DNA from: a virus
Virus record (IMG/VR): IMGVR_UViG_3300007538_000016
Location: 1 to 33,409 of that record
Reading direction: 5' to 3' (one strand)
DNA length: 33,409 nt
Position 1 is the stretch's first letter. Each line of letters starts with the position of its first letter. Both the position numbers and the translations under genes were made by a program. A model generated the notes under the pieces. It saw nothing but the letters and a program-made list of their open reading frames with translations, was not told the DNA's origin and did not search any database. Shown here piece after piece: positions 30,132 through 33,409 of this stretch.

Positions 30132-30581
30132 TTACTTCTTTTCTCGCAAATGTTTTTTTGCTTCCAACTTTAGAAGCCTCAAATGCGTGTAATACCTTCT
30201 CACGCTCATTTTCTTGTCGTCAATCGCAAATTTCAAACTGCGCTCCAATATGGCAATACTTTCATCGTATTTGAATTCTCCCTTCGGGCGCAAGCTTCTT
30301 TCGTTTTCCTCTGCGCGTAGGTAGATTCTATTCAGCGCATTTGGTTCAACGGCCACCTCTGCCTTCAGCGCGTAGTATTCCGCCTCCTTGCGTAGCTCCA
30401 AAACGTAGTCTTCATCTTCGACTAGCATATCGCAAAATTCAAGCTCTATCTGCTCCCACGCCTTTTGCAATTCTTTAGGCGGCACATCGCCTTCGATTAT
30501 CAAATGCTTCAAGTCGCCTGTTTCTGTTATTCTCCAATAGTGATGAATAGGCAGATTGTCGATGCTATCGTAGTGCTTCAT
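30132..30581 (-). CDS. Conserved-type tail-region protein, helical (149 aa)
   Basis: The N-terminus (YDSIDNLPIHHYWRITETGD) has a pattern I associate with uncharacterised proteins of Bacteroidota phage tail regions. The rest is helical with charged heptads (ELQKAWEQIELEFCDML; LRLLKLEAKKHLREKK). Lying before the tape measure, it is a candidate tail assembly chaperone, but no frameshift site was found. It is coupled to the upstream gene by ATGA. Confidence 0.55.
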   Translation of the reverse strand: MKHYDSIDNLPIHHYWRITETGDLKHLIIEGDVPPKELQKAWEQIELEFCDMLVEDEDYVLELRKEAEYYALKAEVAVEPNALNRIYLRAEENERSLRPKGEFKYDESIAILERSLKFAIDDKKMSVRRYYTHLRLLKLEAKKHLREKK

Positions 30582-31003
30582 GCTAACAAAATCTCCAAAA
30601 TATACTTTCTCACAGTCGGCAGCACTTCGTCAATCAAGCGCTGAAGGTTCTCGTCGTTTAGCCCTAAAATAGCTCCGTAGTCGGCAAGGTCTTTGTCTTC
30701 CTTCTCTGAGTCTGCTGTTATCGTCAGACCTTCGGGCGTGATGTTTACGACTTGGAAAGACTCGTAAAATTCTCCTGTGTCCTTTAACGTCCACCTAGTG
30801 TTCGGTTTTCCGTACACTTTTTGAGAAACCTCTGAGTAAAAAGGCAGCACAGTGTCATTAGCCAATTCTCCTAGCTCAAGTTGAAACTCTTGGTTTAGCT
30901 GAATAATTAAACCCTTGTTTCTGTCCTCCGAGAAGGTAAGCACAAACACTCTGCCTGCTGAGAGCTTCTTTGCGTTGCGAATAAGTCGGTCAATCCCTTC
31001 CAT
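30578..31003 (-). CDS. Minor tail/virion protein candidate (141 aa)
   Basis: The signature RWTLKDTGEFYESFQVV (about residues 70-86) followed by LTITADSEKEDKDLADYGA is the kind seen in small tail-region proteins of Bacteroidota phages and loosely resembles tail-completion proteins. The N-terminal half is helical and the end is a helix (LIDEVLPTVRKYILEILLA). It starts in a TAATG overlap with the upstream gene. The role is inferred from pattern and position. Confidence 0.6.
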   Translation of the reverse strand: MEGIDRLIRNAKKLSAGRVFVLTFSEDRNKGLIIQLNQEFQLELGELANDTVLPFYSEVSQKVYGKPNTRWTLKDTGEFYESFQVVNITPEGLTITADSEKEDKDLADYGAILGLNDENLQRLIDEVLPTVRKYILEILLA

Positions 31004-31269
31004 TATAGCTGCACAACTATTGGTTCATTCGTGTCCATGTGAACGCAAATAAGACTCTCCTGCGCTCCTTCTTTCATAAGAGCTATAATTCTATGCTTTG
31101 GAGTAGCGCAAAAGCCTGTGCATAATTCTCCGTCCACTAGGTAAACTAAATCCTCTTTGAACAAAACGCGGCTTCGCTTATACTTCCCTGATCGGGTCAA
31201 GAATATAGGCCTTGCTAGTATGGCCATTGCTATTTCGGTTTGCGTGGGCAATTTGATATATTGAAACAT
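31003..31269 (-). CDS. Small tail-region protein, unknown (88 aa)
   Basis: No family is recognised. The protein is basic at the start (TRSGKYKRSRVLFKED), has two Cys close together (ELCTGFCATPKH) and ends in a beta-rich segment. I take ATG 31269 because the longer TTG frame to 31293 would start within the TATATTTG element. First gene of the operon 31269-30132. Confidence 0.55.
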   Translation of the reverse strand: MFQYIKLPTQTEIAMAILARPIFLTRSGKYKRSRVLFKEDLVYLVDGELCTGFCATPKHRIIALMKEGAQESLICVHMDTNEPIVVQL

Positions 31270-31290
31270 TGTGTCAAGTTTAGAATAAAG

Positions 31291-31298
31291 CAAATATA
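31291..31298 (-). promoter_or_regulatory. TATATTTG -7 element
   Basis: TATATTTG on the minus strand, 21 nt before the ATG at 31269 and just after the terminator at 31326-31353, opens a new transcription unit in the tail region. Confidence 0.55.
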
Positions 31299-31325
31299 TA
31301 AATTATTAGTTTGTGTTTAAAATAG

Positions 31326-31353
31326 AAAAGCCCCCGAAAGAATCAGGGGCTTA
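31326..31353 (-). terminator. Intrinsic terminator after tail tube unit
   Basis: On the minus strand AAGCCCC pairs with GGGGCTT round a 13-nt interval that can shorten by one further G-C pair, followed by TTTTC and T-rich sequence. It ends the tail tube transcript after the 62-residue gene. Confidence 0.82.
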
Positions 31354-31378
31354 ACCATTGGATAGAAGTAACGGAAGA

Positions 31379-31567
31379 TTACTTTTTTATGCGCTTTCGC
31401 GCAGTCTTTTTGGCTGTTGGTTTTGCCTTACAGTAGTTGTCCCAATGCAAATCAAAGTCCTTTCTAATACCATTCTCAGCGAGTAGCTTGCAAAAAGACC
31501 TCTTTTGGTTTAAGCTAAACTTTTGCAGGCAAACTCCTAAACTTCCTATGTAATAGTGACTACTCAT
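31379..31567 (-). CDS. Small basic protein after tail tube (62 aa)
   Basis: The C-terminal third is strongly basic (KAKPTAKKTARKRIKK). The N-terminal part has a helix with two Cys. Its ATG overlaps the tail tube stop (TAATG), so it is made with the tube protein. It might bind DNA or act as an assembly factor; no family is recognised. Confidence 0.6.
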   Translation of the reverse strand: MSSHYYIGSLGVCLQKFSLNQKRSFCKLLAENGIRKDFDLHWDNYCKAKPTAKKTARKRIKK

Positions 31568-32493
31568 TACGGAGTGTCAATATCAACATTAGCCAAGTTA
31601 GTGTCATCGTAGCCTGTTGTGGCAGCAGCAATACTTAAAGAGTGCTTGTCGCCCGATGCTACTGGAGTAGTGTACGTAAAATTGTACACGCCATCCGAAG
31701 CCTCAACTACGGTAAAAGCTTCTGTTCCAGGAGTCGGGCTTACCTCGTTTAACGCAAAGTTTGCAGCAACTAACCCTGTGACTTTTTCGCGATTTAAAAC
31801 ACTACCGTAATCAGTAGTGATAGTCATTGTGAAGCCTGTGGTAGCTTCGTTAGATACAGCCCCGAACAAATCAACCAATCCACGAATGGTCAATAAATTC
31901 ACGCCTGTCCAATCAGAAGCAGTTAGCATTCTCAAGTTCGCATCATCAAAATCCAAATCCCATTGGAAGCTGATTTGAATTTGAGGCACAGTCGTGTCGG
32001 TTGTTTCAATGTAGCGAGCATCCCAAGTAGGGCTGTTCACAGGAATAGGCTTCAAGAATCCTGCCTCTGAACCGTCACCAATCAAGTTGCCTTGCTTGTC
32101 CACGATGTAAGCTGAAAAATCAGTACACGCCCATCCGTCTAGCTTGCGCTTGAAGTCGGGAGTTTGTTTTGCGATGATGCCAGTAAAGTTCTTAACACCG
32201 TCACGCACTTTAAGCGCTGAACCATCGTTAAATTCCTGACGAATAGGGTCTTCTCGCAGGTTCTCTACGTTGAGAAGTTCTCCAACAGGAAACCAACGCT
32301 CTTTAGGTTCGGCATTGTTCAAAGCAGCCGTTACGTAGGCAGCGTTGAGCGTGTCGGTCAAATCAATTTTGTTCTCTGTTCCGTCTGCTTTTAGCGCCGA
32401 AACTAGGATAAGTTGACGCGCAACCCCCATAACAGGGAAGCATCCTGGTCGCCCTGTGTTAGAAAGTGAAACGTCGCAAGTACATACAGCCAT
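31567..32493 (-). CDS. Major tail tube-like protein with C-terminal Ig-like domain (308 aa)
   Basis: Residues 1-210 form a beta-rich domain (NFTGIIAKQTPDFKRKLDGW; IQISFQWDLDFDDANLRML) with the size and position of tail tube proteins upstream of the tape measure. Residues 220-308 read like a bacterial Ig-like module (FTMTITTDYGSVLNREKVTG; DGVYNFTYTTPVASGDKHSL), a frequent surface decoration of tail tubes. It has TAACTTTG 22 nt upstream and is followed by a coupled 62-residue gene and a terminator, as expected for an abundant protein. Confidence 0.78.
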   Translation of the reverse strand: MAVCTCDVSLSNTGRPGCFPVMGVARQLILVSALKADGTENKIDLTDTLNAAYVTAALNNAEPKERWFPVGELLNVENLREDPIRQEFNDGSALKVRDGVKNFTGIIAKQTPDFKRKLDGWACTDFSAYIVDKQGNLIGDGSEAGFLKPIPVNSPTWDARYIETTDTTVPQIQISFQWDLDFDDANLRMLTASDWTGVNLLTIRGLVDLFGAVSNEATTGFTMTITTDYGSVLNREKVTGLVAANFALNEVSPTPGTEAFTVVEASDGVYNFTYTTPVASGDKHSLSIAAATTGYDDTNLANVDIDTP

Positions 32494-32515
32494 GATAGTC
32501 GTTTTTAAATTTATG

Positions 32516-32523
32516 CAAAGTTA
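32516..32523 (-). promoter_or_regulatory. TAACTTTG -7 element, tail tube gene
   Basis: TAACTTTG on the minus strand, 22 nt before the tail tube ATG, with an AT-rich leader (TTTAAAAACGACT). Confidence 0.55.
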
Positions 32524-32548
32524 AACATTTTCTTCGATAGTAATCGTT

Positions 32549-32791
32549 TTAAATTATTTCACTTCCTTTCGCCCATTCGAGCTTCATTATTTCTGTTTCG
32601 GCTCTGTCAGGCAGCCAAGCCTCGTTGCACTCAAACGTGAAAATTCTGGAATGCCAATAGTGTGTTTCTTTCGCCCACACTTCTACGTTGGCGATGTTGT
32701 TCTGCCAATCGTAACTTACTCCTTTAATGAACCAAGTGAAATCTTTTAGTTCAATGTCTGCAAAGGTTTTTATTCCTGTTTGTTTTCTCAT
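32549..32791 (-). CDS. Small virion-region protein (80 aa)
   Basis: ATG 32791 overlaps the stop of the 851-residue gene (ATGA). A TTG start at 32827 is less likely. The product alternates short strands (DFTWFIKGVSYDWQNNIANV; WHSRIFTFECNEAWL), suggesting a small beta-barrel, and ends in a charged helix. It lies between the neck/adhesin gene and the tail tube gene and may be a tail terminator or accessory; no motif proves this. Confidence 0.6.
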   Translation of the reverse strand: MRKQTGIKTFADIELKDFTWFIKGVSYDWQNNIANVEVWAKETHYWHSRIFTFECNEAWLPDRAETEIMKLEWAKGSEII

Positions 32792-33409
32792 GGATTTGGT
32801 GTTATTGGTTGTGGTAATATAGCGCAAACAACGGCAAAGTTTCTAAAATCGTTTCCAGATTTTTGGAAAAATGATACCTGCGCTCTATTTCTAAGAGCTA
32901 CTCTATAAAACCAAAGTGTATAATTAACTCCAGTTGTAGATGAAATAAACCAATGATTCCCAGTAAAGCCGTTAGGTGTTAAAGCTGCTGTATATTCAAT
33001 GGTCGAACCATTAAAGTCTATTATCGGTAAAGTCATAATAATTTCACGCGGAGGCACATAATAATCCGAATTGCCTAAAGGGTCTGTATATGCTACTGCA
33101 TCGCTTAATAAGGTACTATAAAGTTTTAAGTCGTTTCTGAAGTTTATATCCTGTATATCGTGAACCCACCTAATACCACTTAAATTATCAATTGCGACAT
33201 TATTACCATAAATTTGAAGTCCGTTTTCGTCAGTCCATCTGTCTTTATTTCCGAATGGATTATTGTACATAAGAGTATTACCTGTGGAGTCAGTTGCAAA
33301 ATCTAATATTTGGGTTCTTACTTGTACGCCTGAAGCTGTAGTTTGATTGAAGTTATTATAAACTCCATTGGCTAATTGCCAACCCGCATCATAAGTATCA
33401 TAAGATATA
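32788..33409 (-). CDS. Neck/adhesin fusion protein, C-terminal part with Lcl/DUF1566-like domain
   Basis: This continues the gene that starts at 2057. Bases 33287-33409 duplicate 1-123, so the part unique to this end is 33286-32788. Residues about 723-845 of the full protein follow the DUF1566/Lcl pattern: SGIRWVHD (usual tGLxW), DYYVPPREIIMTL (usual dWRLPtxxEL), HWFISST (usual yWSSST) and FRNFAVVCAI (usual yRVRCV). This fold is C-type-lectin-like and used for surface binding, so this end is the likely receptor-contacting part. The match is by eye and some usual residues are replaced. Confidence 0.82.
   Translation of the reverse strand, partial: ISYDTYDAGWQLANGVYNNFNQTTASGVQVRTQILDFATDSTGNTLMYNNPFGNKDRWTDENGLQIYGNNVAIDNLSGIRWVHDIQDINFRNDLKLYSTLLSDAVAYTDPLGNSDYYVPPREIIMTLPIIDFNGSTIEYTAALTPNGFTGNHWFISSTTGVNYTLWFYRVALRNRAQVSFFQKSGNDFRNFAVVCAILPQPITPNP
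33287..33409. repeat. Terminal duplication, right copy
   Basis: Exact copy of 1-123. See the left copy for interpretation. Confidence 0.97.

Noticed and set aside
32788-33409. Diversity-generating retroelement acting on the Lcl-like domain
   Set aside because: No reverse transcriptase gene and no adenine-rich template/variable repeat pair were found in the window.

Overview
The window is a complete circular-mapping genome of a tailed (siphovirus-like) bacteriophage, almost certainly infecting a member of the Bacteroidota. The first 123 bases are repeated exactly at the end (33287-33409). One long reading frame runs without interruption through that junction, so the unique genome is about 33,286 bp. 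Host assignment rests on many copies of a TAnnTTTG element (the Bacteroidota -7 promoter motif) directly upstream of genes, on the near absence of Shine-Dalgarno sequences, and on protein types typical of Bacteroidota phages. Every credible gene is on the minus strand, and most are translationally coupled (ATGA or TAATG overlaps). No integrase, repressor, tRNA or CRISPR array was seen, so a virulent lifestyle is likely. Layout in transcription order (decreasing coordinates): (1) DNA metabolism, 14606-8844: a DnaA-domain-IV-like protein, a Rad52-type annealing protein, a YqaJ-like exonuclease, an SSB-like protein with an acidic tip, a primase/helicase fusion, an iteron-rich non-coding region (candidate origin or packaging/regulatory site) and a VRR-NUC-like nuclease. 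(2) Packaging and head, 8833-2054: a small lipoprotein, TerS, TerL, an HK97-type portal, prohead protease, major capsid protein with delta domain, two small genes and a connector-like protein. (3) An 851-residue protein that crosses the contig ends. It joins a neck/tail-completion-like N-terminus to 50-residue adhesin-like repeats and a C-terminal domain resembling DUF1566/Lcl (C-type-lectin-like). (4) Tail, 32791-21064: tail tube, several small tail-region genes, a 941-residue tape measure, a hub-like protein and a 1091-residue beta-rich distal tail protein. (5) Lysis and late accessory genes, 21067-17787: membrane/coiled-coil protein, DUF5675 protein, metallophosphoesterase with an N-terminal HTH-like region, holin-like protein, an overlapping spanin-like pair and a small acidic protein. 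(6) An accessory insert, about 17704-14880, holding an IbrB/IbrA-like pair (ParB/Srx-like plus PAPS-reductase-like) and an orphan 107-residue gene. The most striking observation is that this insert looks like two integron-type gene cassettes inside a phage. Each gene unit starts with a sequence complementary to its own end (13/14 matches in both cases), and the units are separated by hairpin elements whose outer boxes carry AAC and GTT cores. That is the signature expected of attC-bounded cassettes. Neighbouring genes keep phage-type TAnnTTTG promoters, whereas the cassette genes do not. Transcription seems to be punctuated by about 16 TAnnTTTG elements in two sequence classes (TATATTTG mostly on replication and small genes, TA[AC][CT]TTTG mostly on virion genes) and by five clear intrinsic terminators. 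In several cases the promoter element sits 4-5 nt from the start codon, which predicts leaderless mRNAs.
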